Of a stretch of 64,000 bases of DNA, positions 36,083 through 44,425 are shown piece after piece. The stretch is from positions 1-64,000 of the forward strand of contig NZ_CP118169.1 of the NCBI RefSeq assembly GCF_028748105.1, written 5' to 3'. The notes below the pieces were generated by a model that had not been told where the DNA came from, did not search any database, and worked only from the letters and a program-made list of their open reading frames with translations. Both the position numbers and the translations under genes were made by a program. The stretch comes from Entomospira nematocerorum (GTDB lineage: Bacteria > Spirochaetota > Spirochaetia > WRBN01). How positions within the stretch are numbered: the stretch's first letter is position 1; each line of letters begins with the position of its first letter.

Positions 36083-37051
36083 CTAAAGACTTACATGAAC
36101 CACACGCATTTCACCAAAGAGTGCGTAACCAATGGTGATGCAATCGACCACGCCAGCTTTACGATTCGCCGGAGCAAGACTCTCTAGCGTAGGAATATTG
36201 ATTTCTAGCGCATCTTGTAGTTGATCTTGAAAGCGTGCCATGGCAATACTGATACTGTTTCCCAAGCGATCAAGATCACGTAAAGTTGCTCCCCCGTGGA
36301 TAAAAGCTGCAACGGCCTCTCGGACTTCATGTTCGATAATGGCATCATAATAGCGAACAAAAGCTTGCTCTCCTCCTAAAAATAGGGCAAAAGGATAACA
36401 CTTCTGGATACTCTTTAACCAAAAGGAGATATACTCTCCAGCAAGATAATCAGCTACCTCTAGGGCGGTAATACCAGTAAAACTATCGTTGATGATTCCA
36501 TTTGTAGGGACAACACGTCCCACATAGGCAATCATGTGAGAGATAGCATAGATCAGTCGATTATCTTCATCGGGATTGAGCATTAAACCAACATTGCGCC
36601 GTTTTGGTAAGGCGATCAAGCTCTCGGAGAGCTTTGTCTCTGCAGTACTTAGCCAACAGTAGAGATCATCATTAGGAATAGCTAGATTGTGCTGTAGGAT
36701 ATATGCCGTGGCCTGTGTTGTAAAGAGGATGGAAGATCCCCAACGCTTTGCAGATGCATAGATGGCATCGAGATGATCGAGATCATTGTGGACAAGGATA
36801 ATTCCCTCAAATTCTTGTATTTGATCCCGCTCACTGGGAGAGAGATAGGGATCTAACATCGTGATAGCTTGGCTCGAGGTGACTTGAAGCCCTTGTTCAT
36901 AATCGATGCGTGCATCACTCTCCTTGGCGCATGCAATCATGGTTAACCGATTATAACGGACAGGACTCTCTGCCAACGTAGCACTCTTAGCGATGCGGAC
37001 AACGGCTTGACTATACTCAAGCTGACTCTCATGATGATGAATAGCATTCAT
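36083..37051 (-). CDS. Probable contractile tail sheath protein (DUF3383-like)
   Basis: 322 residues with AAGGAG before the ATG at 37051. Sheath-like features: a central alpha/beta region (EGIILVHNDLDHLDAIYASA), a conserved NDSFTGITALEVADYLAGE helix and a C-terminal stretch ending GYALFGEMRVVHVSL, where sheath C-termini usually hold hydrophobic strands. Presence of a sheath makes the particle myovirus-like. It is followed by the tube candidate. No insertion domains are present, so this is a minimal sheath. Confidence 0.6.
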   Translation of the reverse strand: MNAIHHHESQLEYSQAVVRIAKSATLAESPVRYNRLTMIACAKESDARIDYEQGLQVTSSQAITMLDPYLSPSERDQIQEFEGIILVHNDLDHLDAIYASAKRWGSSILFTTQATAYILQHNLAIPNDDLYCWLSTAETKLSESLIALPKRRNVGLMLNPDEDNRLIYAISHMIAYVGRVVPTNGIINDSFTGITALEVADYLAGEYISFWLKSIQKCYPFALFLGGEQAFVRYYDAIIEHEVREAVAAFIHGGATLRDLDRLGNSISIAMARFQDQLQDALEINIPTLESLAPANRKAGVVDCITIGYALFGEMRVVHVSL

Positions 37052-37068
37052 AGGTAATGAACTCCTTA

Positions 37069-37536
37069 TTATTCTTGAGGATGTTGCATCTCAATAGACA
37101 CCATCCGATCGGCGGTGAGTTGGATCTGCATCATCTTGATGGATGGGCTAGGGCGTAGTTCTTCCACTGTAGCTTGGGCACTCAGTTGCATCACATAAGC
37201 CGATCGACGCCCATGGATGGGGAGGATCACTCGCTCTAGTTTTGGCTGGGATCCCCAAAGCGATAACTCTAGAAGATCACTTATGCAGGATCCTTGCAGT
37301 GCCTCTTCATAGCGCATGGCTAGTCGGTAGTACACTTGATAGCGTCGGTGCCTCATGGCCGAGTGATCATAGAGATCCTCCAGACGCTCTACACTATCAA
37401 TGTGCAGTAGTAAGGTTGCACTTGGGGTAGCGATACCCTTGGCACTTTCTGCTACACTAGATGCCGTAACGCCAAGGATAGGATAGGGTAGCTCTCGTCG
37501 TAATGCCTCTTGTAAGGCGTGATAAAGATTAATCAT
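37069..37536 (-). CDS. Head-tail connector or tail terminator candidate
   Basis: 155 residues between the DUF4054-like gene and the sheath gene, which is the place of the connector/terminator (gp37-type) in comparable phages. Mixed alpha/beta; a helical start (LYHALQEALRRELPYP) and beta strands later. The stop and start of neighbours are within about 20 bases. Assignment by order only. Confidence 0.5.
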   Translation of the reverse strand: MINLYHALQEALRRELPYPILGVTASSVAESAKGIATPSATLLLHIDSVERLEDLYDHSAMRHRRYQVYYRLAMRYEEALQGSCISDLLELSLWGSQPKLERVILPIHGRRSAYVMQLSAQATVEELRPSPSIKMMQIQLTADRMVSIEMQHPQE

Positions 37537-37539
37537 CGT

Positions 37540-37866
37540 TTAGATGCCCCACCCCAACCAAAAGGGTTGTCTTGGGTTAGATTCTTCTAGTGCATCCTGA
37601 AAGAGTCTCGGTGGAACATAGTAGGGAATTGTTGCAAGGCGATAGGCAATAACTTTAGCAACTAATGCTTTGGCAACAGATCGCGGATCATGTGCAACTC
37701 TGGTTTGATGCTGATGGCTCCACTCTAAATGGATGTCATCACAAGCTAGGAGGTACTCTATCTCTGACTCTAATAACGCACTCTCCTCCAAAAGTGACAT
37801 AATCTGATCGACATTACTCCACACCGCAACAAGATAGTTAGCTAACGAGAGCGGTGACTCTATCAT
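37540..37866 (-). CDS. Head-tail connector candidate (DUF4054-like position)
   Basis: 108 residues, starting with an ATGA overlap on the capsid gene stop. Small helical adaptor between capsid and tail genes, as in other DUF1073-portal phages. Trp- and Ala-rich. No motif match was made; the call is based on position and size. Confidence 0.5.
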   Translation of the reverse strand: MIESPLSLANYLVAVWSNVDQIMSLLEESALLESEIEYLLACDDIHLEWSHQHQTRVAHDPRSVAKALVAKVIAYRLATIPYYVPPRLFQDALEESNPRQPFWLGWGI

Positions 37867-38744
37867 GATGCAACGATTGTAGCGTTGTCAGAACTCGCTG
37901 TCATGCTCTGCATCACAACCGGAACGTGTACTACAATGTGATCTTGCTGATCAGAGCGACCATTGAGAACATATCCAGCCACAGAGAAGAGAAACTGCCT
38001 AGTGCGAGTTAAGCCATTAGGCGACTCATACTCACGACGCAGACGTGGTTCACTCCCTGGAAAGACCGTTAACGCATCGTGTTGTATCAAAATAATATCT
38101 GCAACATCCGAAGGCGGTGTTGGATACTGCTCAATATAGATATGAAAATGATCAGCAATATTACGTAACTCATCCATAAATGATCGACTGCGATCTGTTG
38201 GTAAACGATGTGATAAGAGTTGTCCAGCAACGAATTCAGGTAGCAACAAGACCTTGCGTGACTGCTGACTAAAGTGTAAGGATGCTTCATTAACTAATTG
38301 GGCGATCATCGCACTAAAATCCTCCGGCTTAAAGATCCAAGAGGCACGTGTGCTGGCAATCTCTAAGAGTTTCGCCTTGTGGAGAAGATCGGATTGCATA
38401 TTCAAAAGCGTCAGCACACTCTGATTAAAATCACTGGTAAGGATACTCGATGTGAGTCCGTTTTCATCCACTTCAACGGCATAGGGATTAACCTCTGCAA
38501 CTTGTGTGGTCTCTAAGAGAGCAACTTTAGCAAGTTCATTGGTGGTAGCATCTAAGGCATTCGCAAGGCTTCCGGTTGTATCGACATCAACATGAATCTG
38601 CTTTGCACGTAGACGATAGCTATCTTGGGGTTGATACTCTGGTGGAACCACTCCAAGACCTATGAATTTACGTTCATAGTGAGTAGCGGCATAGAGCGTA
38701 TGGTGATGAATTTCATCATAATGAAGGGTGGTTAGCTGTGGCAT
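37863..38744 (-). CDS. Probable major capsid protein (DUF2184-like)
   Basis: 293 residues, the best capsid candidate: right size, third in the head block after the scaffold/protease and decoration genes. It has an N-terminal arm, a long central helical region (FNQSVLTLLNMQSDLLHKAKLLEIAS), RKVLLLPEFVAGQLLSHRL, and a beta-rich end with VAGYVLNG that fits an HK97-type A-domain. No signal for N-terminal processing is certain. DUF2184-type capsids accompany DUF1073 portals, which agrees with the separate portal gene. Confidence 0.65.
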   Translation of the reverse strand: MPQLTTLHYDEIHHHTLYAATHYERKFIGLGVVPPEYQPQDSYRLRAKQIHVDVDTTGSLANALDATTNELAKVALLETTQVAEVNPYAVEVDENGLTSSILTSDFNQSVLTLLNMQSDLLHKAKLLEIASTRASWIFKPEDFSAMIAQLVNEASLHFSQQSRKVLLLPEFVAGQLLSHRLPTDRSRSFMDELRNIADHFHIYIEQYPTPPSDVADIILIQHDALTVFPGSEPRLRREYESPNGLTRTRQFLFSVAGYVLNGRSDQQDHIVVHVPVVMQSMTASSDNATIVAS

Positions 38745-38757
38745 AGGTCTTCCTTTA

Positions 38758-39093
38758 TTATAGTAGTATTTGCATCATAGGGCAGGTGGATCCATCGCTA
38801 TCTAAGCCCATAAATGTCGCGAGAATAAGGGCACGTCCTGCATCCGCACAGCGTCCAGTCGATCCCTCTCCACGCACATTGAAGACACCTGCGATACCAA
38901 CACTCACATGTCCGACATGACTTTGCATTAAGACGCCCAGTGCGGTGTGCGATGGGGTAGCAGGAATAATCGTATCTCCTTCGATGGCAAGAAGCGTTCC
39001 CACCGGAAGATCCAATGGATTGGCTAATTCTAAGCTAATAATGTGAGCTCCCGCATAAACAGGACCTCCAATAACGCGATATTTATGCATCAT
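38758..39093 (-). CDS. Probable capsid decoration (cement) protein
   Basis: 111 residues from the ATG at 39093; the frame extends to 39138 inside the preceding gene, but the chosen start has the better site. Glycine-rich beta pattern (VYAGAHIISLELANPLDLPVG, VGIAGVFNVRGEG, with HVGHVSVG) typical of small capsid-cement proteins (DUF2190-like) that lie just before the major capsid gene. The 11-base overlap with the upstream gene shows cotranslation. Confidence 0.6.
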   Translation of the reverse strand: MMHKYRVIGGPVYAGAHIISLELANPLDLPVGTLLAIEGDTIIPATPSHTALGVLMQSHVGHVSVGIAGVFNVRGEGSTGRCADAGRALILATFMGLDSDGSTCPMMQILL

Positions 39094-39676
39094 GAGGGGT
39101 AATCTCCTTTCTCTTCCAGCGTGCATCACTTTTAGCACGATGCTGATCTACTTCTGTATGAAGAGATGTTGTTTCGATAATGGGGGCATTTTCAGCAAGG
39201 TTACTAAGAGTATTGTGGTGCTCTGCAAGAGCTACTTGTTGATCATGTTGGTGGCGTACATCGAGCATCACTTGCCACAGCCTATCTATATCCTCTATGC
39301 CTTGTCTCTTGGCCTGATGGATACTATATTGGTGTAGACTGGGCATCGCCTGAATAGTACTTGGATCCGTTGCGTCCAACCAGTGTAATAAATGCACGCG
39401 TTTAGCCCAACGCATCTTGCTGTAGTAGTCATCTGGATTGCCATCATAGGCGGCCATCATTGCTTCGATACGCGGATCGCTAGGTAAGGTAGGTAGCTCC
39501 ATGGTTAAGAAGTGATAGGCCTTGGCTTGCTCATGATGACTCATCGAGCGAGAGGTTGAATGGGTTAAACCCCCTAGTGATGCATCATTTTTCACGGAGG
39601 CAATCACACCTTGACTTTGGGCAATATCATACCATTCCTGCCAAGTCATGCGGAGGGTTGGGGAGATGTCTTGCAT
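39083..39676 (-). CDS. Head morphogenesis protein, scaffold candidate
   Basis: 197 residues from the ATG at 39676 (AAGGAG site), first gene of the structural operon. Helical, rich in His, Gln and Met, with acidic and basic ends; no protease motif seen. In DUF1073-type phages the genes before the cement protein encode a scaffold and a DUF2213 protease; only this gene is found here, so the protease may be missing or this protein may serve as scaffold. Confidence 0.5.
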   Translation of the reverse strand: MQDISPTLRMTWQEWYDIAQSQGVIASVKNDASLGGLTHSTSRSMSHHEQAKAYHFLTMELPTLPSDPRIEAMMAAYDGNPDDYYSKMRWAKRVHLLHWLDATDPSTIQAMPSLHQYSIHQAKRQGIEDIDRLWQVMLDVRHQHDQQVALAEHHNTLSNLAENAPIIETTSLHTEVDQHRAKSDARWKRKEITPHDA

Positions 39677-39865
39677 AGAAACTCCTTCTCTCTTGGGATC
39701 TCTCCACAGCATCGTTGTGCCATAGAGATAGGAGTATTATAGCAAGAGGATAGATACTCTATGCTCGATTGTGTGAAGTCATCATCTCTTTTTTTATGAA
39801 ATATGGAATACGATGCCTATGTGTATAAAGTGTTGCTATACATATACAAATGAGACTTTCTACTC

Positions 39866-39894
39866 TTGACAAAATAATAAACACCTTATATACT
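39866..39894 (+). promoter_or_regulatory. Full-consensus promoter of a candidate small RNA
   Basis: TTGACA (39866-39871), exactly 17 nt, TATACT (39889-39894) on the plus strand. A perfect inverted repeat TAAACACCTT (39878-39887) / AAGGTGTTTA (39904-39913) flanks the -10 box and predicted start, as an operator would. Confidence 0.7.
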
Positions 39895-39900
39895 AGGCAG

Positions 39901-39966
39901 ATAAAGGTGTTTATTTCTTAGAGTTGTTTTCCACCACGCTTGTCACAGATAGGCGGGTGGTTTTTT
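39901..39966 (+). ncRNA. Candidate small RNA of about 65 nt with intrinsic terminator
   Basis: Between a near-perfect promoter (39866-39894) and a terminator there is only about 65 nt and no reading frame of useful length. The 3' hairpin pairs CCACC-CGC (39931-39939, with one bulged A) with GCG-GGTGG (39953-39960) and is followed by six T (39961-39966). The transcript would carry an open 5' half (AAGGTGTTTATTTC...) and a terminal hairpin. Size and layout are those of antisense-type regulators such as type I antitoxin or plasmid copy-control RNAs. It is on the strand opposite to all its neighbours: the toxin/immunity genes and the phage structural operon. The rest of the 39677-40010 gap shows no gene. 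Confidence 0.6.
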
Positions 39967-40010
39967 ATATCAACACAGATATTTCTCGATACATTATAAA
40001 GATAATAGTG

Positions 40011-40424
40011 CTACTCTCCATAGAGATTATCGAGAAAGTGTTGCCATGATGGCGCTATGGAGTCGAGGTGATTAGTTTCATGATTCCAAAAGAGAATCAT
40101 GCCATCTGCAGGTCGATAGCAGATATAGTTGCCTCCTGATGCATCACTCATAAGCGGAATTAGTAACCCCAACTGTGCACGCAGCTCCAACAGTATCGCC
40201 TGTGCTTGATCATAGCGCTCGCCACTCTGGGCATTGTACGAGAGAAGATACCCAACTTGATGCTCTTGACCACTCTGCGTACAAAAGAGATCCCGCTCTG
40301 GAGCACCACCATTATAGGCGATGATTGTTGATTGAATCGCTGGAGGAATGGGCACATCTAATAAGTTCCAGAATGTTTCTATTATCGCCTCATTCTCGAT
40401 TGGCTCGACAAATTGCCACTGCAT
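40011..40424 (-). CDS. SUKH (SMI1/KNR4) family immunity protein
   Basis: 137 residues. The pattern of a helical N-terminus with IPPAIQSTIIAYNGG, then LLSYNAQSGERYDQAQAIL, LIPLMSDASGGNYICYR and ILFWNHE is the typical SMI1/KNR4 order (the YNGG turn, IPLxxDASGNYICY-like core and FWxHE strand). Such proteins bind and neutralise nuclease toxins in polymorphic toxin systems. It follows the WHH nuclease gene by 27 bases on the same strand, so it is most likely its immunity partner. Confidence 0.82.
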   Translation of the reverse strand: MQWQFVEPIENEAIIETFWNLLDVPIPPAIQSTIIAYNGGAPERDLFCTQSGQEHQVGYLLSYNAQSGERYDQAQAILLELRAQLGLLIPLMSDASGGNYICYRPADGMILFWNHETNHLDSIAPSWQHFLDNLYGE

Positions 40425-40451
40425 AGACTATTCTCCTTTTTGTATCGATCA

Positions 40452-41117
40452 TTAGCGATATTCACCACCACCACCCCATAGCGATCGTCCACCGGTATGG
40501 CGTGTTTTGGCATGAATATCCGTATCAACTAAGCGTAAGACACCTACTGGCACATCGTGATGCCAGGTATAGCCTTTGGGACGCTTATTGGCCTGAATTT
40601 GGGCAATTTGATCGTCGCTAAAGACCTTCGCAAGTGATGGATTTGTAGTAATCGCTTCTTTAAGCTTGGCATTAGCATAGGCAAATTGTTTGCGATCACT
40701 CTCAAGGTAGAGCTCTTCTGGGAGTATCACCACAAAGACATAAGGAAAAACCGGTGCTACCATGGCCACATACGTACCATCAGGCAGTTGTGTTACCATA
40801 CGCTCATAAGGAATGCCTGTATCGGGATGCCGCTTCCCTTCAAGATTCATTAAGATTGACTTTTTCTCTATAACTGTAACATGAGGGGGAAGATCGGTGA
40901 TGGACTCCGATGATGGTGTCTCGCTATCTACGCCACCACTGACACTGGGAGCAGGAGTTATATCCAGCATATCATAGATGGAGGTAAGATACTCTGACTG
41001 CGTCAACCAGGCAGCAGCAGCAAGGACAATAGCAAGTAAGGCTGTCCACTTAGGAAGAGGACTCTTCTTCGATCGTCGTCTTGATCCCATAGATCTCTTT
41101 CGTTTTGTTGCACACAT
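40452..41117 (-). CDS. Membrane-anchored WHH-type HNH/endonuclease VII toxin
   Basis: 221 residues. Very basic N-terminus (KRKRSMGSRRRSKKS) and one hydrophobic helix (about 24-40), a Ser/Pro/Asp linker, then a nuclease domain: RHPDTGIPYERMV near residue 96, the long acidic helix, and the C-terminal GYTWHH (residues 182-187) followed by IHAKTRHTGG and SLWGGGGEYR. The WHH, later IH and H-TGG residues are the signature of the WHH branch of HNH/Endo VII toxins. No secretion-linked N-terminal domain is present, so how it reaches a target is unclear; the anchored helix may serve as a signal-anchor. The SUKH gene lies directly downstream. Confidence 0.78.
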   Translation of the reverse strand: MCATKRKRSMGSRRRSKKSPLPKWTALLAIVLAAAAWLTQSEYLTSIYDMLDITPAPSVSGGVDSETPSSESITDLPPHVTVIEKKSILMNLEGKRHPDTGIPYERMVTQLPDGTYVAMVAPVFPYVFVVILPEELYLESDRKQFAYANAKLKEAITTNPSLAKVFSDDQIAQIQANKRPKGYTWHHDVPVGVLRLVDTDIHAKTRHTGGRSLWGGGGEYR

Positions 41118-41293
41118 AGACTTGGCAACTCCTTGTTTGTGAATATATATCGTTTTTGGTGAAAATATCGTCCAATTATAGGTTAAATCGTCTATTTATA
41201 CAAGATAATCCTCAAATTATTCATCTTGACCACATTGGATATAACGATTACCCTATAGAAAAGATACTATGTTTATATTAAGGAGTTTTATGT

Positions 41294-42073
41294 ATGATTC
41301 GCTCAAATTTATGGCATCGCTCCCTCATTGTGATGGCAGCCATATGCATCATGTTTAGTTGTCAACAAGGATCGCGTCCGGTAGGACAGATAGCTGTATC
41401 CGGTGAGGCGGAACGCGAAGTAGATGCCGATGAGATACTCTTCACTATCTATCTACGTGAGTTTTATGAGGAGGAGCGTACAGAGTTCAAAGAAGGAAGA
41501 GAGCTTCGTACCTTAGGCCCAGGTATCATGACCTTAGAGCAACAACTACTCGATCAACTCACCAAGTTAGAGATCGCACCAGAAGATATTGTCTTAGAGA
41601 GTGCCAGCACTACAACTGTCCACTGGGGTGGTGTGCGTAGTCAGCGACCTCTTGCTAATCGTACCTATATTGTGACTGTGCGATCAATGGATCGTAGTAA
41701 TGCGATTCTTCAGCTAACCCTACCATCTCAAGCGAGTGTTCGTCTACGGGCATTGCGATATAGCAAGATCGACGATCTCAAGTTGGAGGTCAAGCGTTTA
41801 GCGTTAGAGAATGCCAAGGTACGTGCGGATAATTTGGCATCAGGTTTTGGTAAGGTGATTGGTTTGATCTTTGTTAGTGAAGAAGAGAGTCGCATCACTC
41901 AACAGCAAGGCGATACCGGTATGGTTGCTATGAAAGCCATGGCATTCAATAATCAAGGCATGGAGAATGAAATGATACTGATGGATTCTAGAAATGAGGA
42001 CTCCAGCAGTCCAGTGCAGTGGCGCAAAATCCGTGTGAGTGCTAGTGTGGATGCTGTTTTTGCTGTGCAATAA
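41294..42073 (+). CDS. SIMPL-domain (DUF541) lipoprotein
   Basis: 259 residues with a lipobox (MFSC, cysteine about 22) after a hydrophobic signal, so it is lipid-anchored outside the cytoplasm. The SIMPL pattern is clear: IAVSGEAEREVDADEILFTI near the start, a helical middle, PEDIVLESASTTTV, RTYIVTVRSMDRSNAIL and the final IRVSASVDAVFAVQ strand. SIMPL proteins form oligomeric shells in the periplasm; their task is poorly known. The start has AAGGAG. It has its own upstream region and is followed by an AT-rich gap before the DeoR gene. Confidence 0.8.
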   Translation: MIRSNLWHRSLIVMAAICIMFSCQQGSRPVGQIAVSGEAEREVDADEILFTIYLREFYEEERTEFKEGRELRTLGPGIMTLEQQLLDQLTKLEIAPEDIVLESASTTTVHWGGVRSQRPLANRTYIVTVRSMDRSNAILQLTLPSQASVRLRALRYSKIDDLKLEVKRLALENAKVRADNLASGFGKVIGLIFVSEEESRITQQQGDTGMVAMKAMAFNNQGMENEMILMDSRNEDSSSPVQWRKIRVSASVDAVFAVQ

Positions 42074-42168
42074 TAAATATTTTAATAAATAAATTAATTT
42101 AGCATAACAATTTTCTGTTTTTTTTGCATAAATTTTATGATAAAAGTCATAAACTCTCATTTTCTTGA

Positions 42169-42197
42169 TTGAAATGAAGCACAAAATTATGTATAAT
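42169..42197 (+). promoter_or_regulatory. Sigma70-like promoter for the DeoR-type regulator
   Basis: TTGAAA (42169-42174), 17-nt spacer, TATAAT (42192-42197). The start codon at 42222 gives a short leader. Confidence 0.78.
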
Positions 42198-42221
42198 GTG
42201 TGATCATACAAGGAGGAGGGA

Positions 42222-43004
42222 ATGAGAGTGTTAGCTTCCAAGAGATTAACTGCAATGGAAGAATTCATTATGATTCATCGATGCGTCACCGTTCAAGATT
42301 TGCAGGATTTTATTGGGGCCTCTGCTTCGACAATTGCGCGTGATCTCACCAAATTACACAACCTAGGGCGAATCAAGAAGGTTCATGGAGGAGCTGTAGC
42401 TATTCAAGAGGAGTCAATTCACAATGTGGAAGACCTTCTCTTTATCAGACAAAATGATGCTATGCACGATAAAATCGCCATTGCAAAACTTGCTAGTTCG
42501 TATATTGAACCAGGAGACTTTGTCTATATTGATATGGGTAGTACGACTCTAACATTAATTCAGCATCTACCGCAAGCTATTAGAGTTAACTTCTTTACAC
42601 ATAGTTTAATACATGCCAAGCTTTTAGCACAGAAAGATTTCAATGTAACACTCATTGGTGGAGAAATTCATCCTAAGTGGCATATTACAACTGGTGAACA
42701 AGCGGTCTATCAACTGAAACAGTATCAGTTCAACAAAGGATTCTTTGGTGCCGATGCGGTCTCCCTTGATTTAGGCTTTTGCATTAAAGATACCAATAGA
42801 GCCTTCATTAAACGTTTGGCTCGCGAACACTCCAAACACGCATTTGTTTTAGCCGATGCGTCTAAGTTGGATCACCCAGCAAATATTAGCTTTGCATCTA
42901 TTGATCAAGCTGTACTCATTACAGCATCCACCCCTCTTGATAGTGCACGTCTACCCAAAAATGCATTAGTATCACCAACGCCAATTACGAGCTTGCAGTA
43001 CTAA
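42222..43004 (+). CDS. DeoR-family sugar-responsive transcription regulator
   Basis: 260 residues. N-terminal winged helix-turn-helix with TVQDLQDFIGASASTIARDL and wing IKKVHGGAVAI, then the sugar-phosphate-sensing DeoR C-domain (VYIDMGSTTLTLIQHL, VTLIGGEIHPKWHITTG, GFFGADAVSLDLGFC). Such regulators often respond to phosphorylated sugars such as fructose-1-phosphate and control PTS and kinase genes; the fru operon at 47-50 kb is a plausible target. The start follows AGGAGGAGG. Its 3' end overlaps the convergent gene at 42985 by 20 bases. Confidence 0.87.
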   Translation: MRVLASKRLTAMEEFIMIHRCVTVQDLQDFIGASASTIARDLTKLHNLGRIKKVHGGAVAIQEESIHNVEDLLFIRQNDAMHDKIAIAKLASSYIEPGDFVYIDMGSTTLTLIQHLPQAIRVNFFTHSLIHAKLLAQKDFNVTLIGGEIHPKWHITTGEQAVYQLKQYQFNKGFFGADAVSLDLGFCIKDTNRAFIKRLAREHSKHAFVLADASKLDHPANISFASIDQAVLITASTPLDSARLPKNALVSPTPITSLQY

Positions 43005-44280
43005 TTTTTTTACGGACATAGCACTCCCACTGATACCATGACCGTTCATCAGGAATAAGAGTTAACCGCTCTAAACATCGATAGAATTGTGTAGTCATGG
43101 TCTCTGTGTCTCTGCTTGATAGAAATAATCCCTCCGAATCCGATGGAATCAATACGGTACCCAGCATGGCGTAAAAGTGTATGTAATCTCGAGATGCCAT
43201 CTCTGCTGTTCGATAATACTCCTGTTGCCATAGTGTCAGCGGACTCATACGGTTATCTTGCCATAATAAGAGATCAATATACCAATCCCCATGATCTTGA
43301 TAAACCAAACTCAACGTTGTATACTCCGATCCACTGGGATCGCGACGCAATCCAAAGGATTGCCAATAACCACTCACGCGTGTTGCCATACTTGCTAAGG
43401 CATCGGGATCACGACTACGTAAACGCACGGTTGTGATAGGCCACTCCACCCGATAGATCGCTACGGGAGTTGGATAATCCCATATCGTGAGGATAGCTCT
43501 CATGGTTGCATTTTGCATCGGGAAACGTGCCCCACCTAGACAATAGGATTGAATTCTACTCTGCAATAAACTAGGAGCAAAGCCAATATAGTGATGCGGA
43601 AAAATATCACTCATCGTCAGCATATGTGCAAAGTGATCAAATCCAAGTTGCCGATGAAATACATGCTGTTGCAGTGTCATTATCATGTGCTGATAGATCG
43701 CTGGTACTGCCTGCGCTTGTAACAGTGCTTGATGCTCAAAAAGTGGTAAGCAGATAATTCGATCTTGCATAGCCTCTACAGAAAGCTCCTCCTCATGATT
43801 ATCATAGGGAAAGTAGATAGAGTGAATTGTTCGGTGATCGTTAATCGGATTATATAGAGTTATCTCTACCCAGGTATGTTCTCGATCCCAGCGAGCATAA
43901 TATCGCTGATAACGCATCTTAGCTGGAAGAAATCCACTGTGCAATAAGATACGATGCCACCACTGTAAGGCTTGTGTGCCACTCTCTGCTAAGTGTAGAT
44001 GAAACGTTTGATGTACCGCCCAGGGTGTTGGACTAATGAACTTGAGCATGTGTCGATGCCATTTATCTTTATTTTTATTCGATGGAGCCTCACGAGGAGC
44101 AATACTCTGCTGTATGGCACGCAAATGATAGATTGCTGGTTGTGTTATAGCTGGCTCTTGTTGGATATCAATATGGATAAGCTCCTCAATAAGTGCCGGT
44201 GTCAGCCACTGATAGGACGGAGAGTTCTGCCATCGACACTCAAGCGATGCCAAGATAAATTGTACAACATGATGATGCAT
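42985..44280 (-). CDS. GalT class II-like protein with a lost catalytic motif
   Basis: 431 residues. Overall order resembles the class II UDP-glucose-hexose-1-phosphate uridylyltransferases: a helical N-terminus, IFPHHYIG at about residues 226-233 (family FPHYFIG), then ARFPMQNAT, VEWPITTVRLRSRD near 278-291 (family VEWPxSVIRL), a GYWQSF stretch (family WR-YSD) and DLLLWQDN, which replaces DLVLRNN. The family's catalytic SHEHYQGG region is here SYCLGG (245-250), without the two histidines and glutamine. It is therefore probably not a nucleotidyl-transferase, but may bind a sugar or nucleotide. It lies between DeoR and ROK regulators, which suggests a role in sugar sensing. The similarity was judged by eye. 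Confidence 0.55.
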   Translation of the reverse strand: MHHHVVQFILASLECRWQNSPSYQWLTPALIEELIHIDIQQEPAITQPAIYHLRAIQQSIAPREAPSNKNKDKWHRHMLKFISPTPWAVHQTFHLHLAESGTQALQWWHRILLHSGFLPAKMRYQRYYARWDREHTWVEITLYNPINDHRTIHSIYFPYDNHEEELSVEAMQDRIICLPLFEHQALLQAQAVPAIYQHMIMTLQQHVFHRQLGFDHFAHMLTMSDIFPHHYIGFAPSLLQSRIQSYCLGGARFPMQNATMRAILTIWDYPTPVAIYRVEWPITTVRLRSRDPDALASMATRVSGYWQSFGLRRDPSGSEYTTLSLVYQDHGDWYIDLLLWQDNRMSPLTLWQQEYYRTAEMASRDYIHFYAMLGTVLIPSDSEGLFLSSRDTETMTTQFYRCLERLTLIPDERSWYQWECYVRKKISTASS

Positions 44281-44425
44281 AGAGGCAACTCCTTTTCTCT
44301 GGAGCGTGATATGGGGATCAGGCTCTATCTTTGGTTTTTTATAAATATCTATATCTATCCATAGAGGATAGCTATCATTCTATCGAATAGTCATGTTGCT
44401 ACTAGAGAGTTACTCTGCGTCAGTA

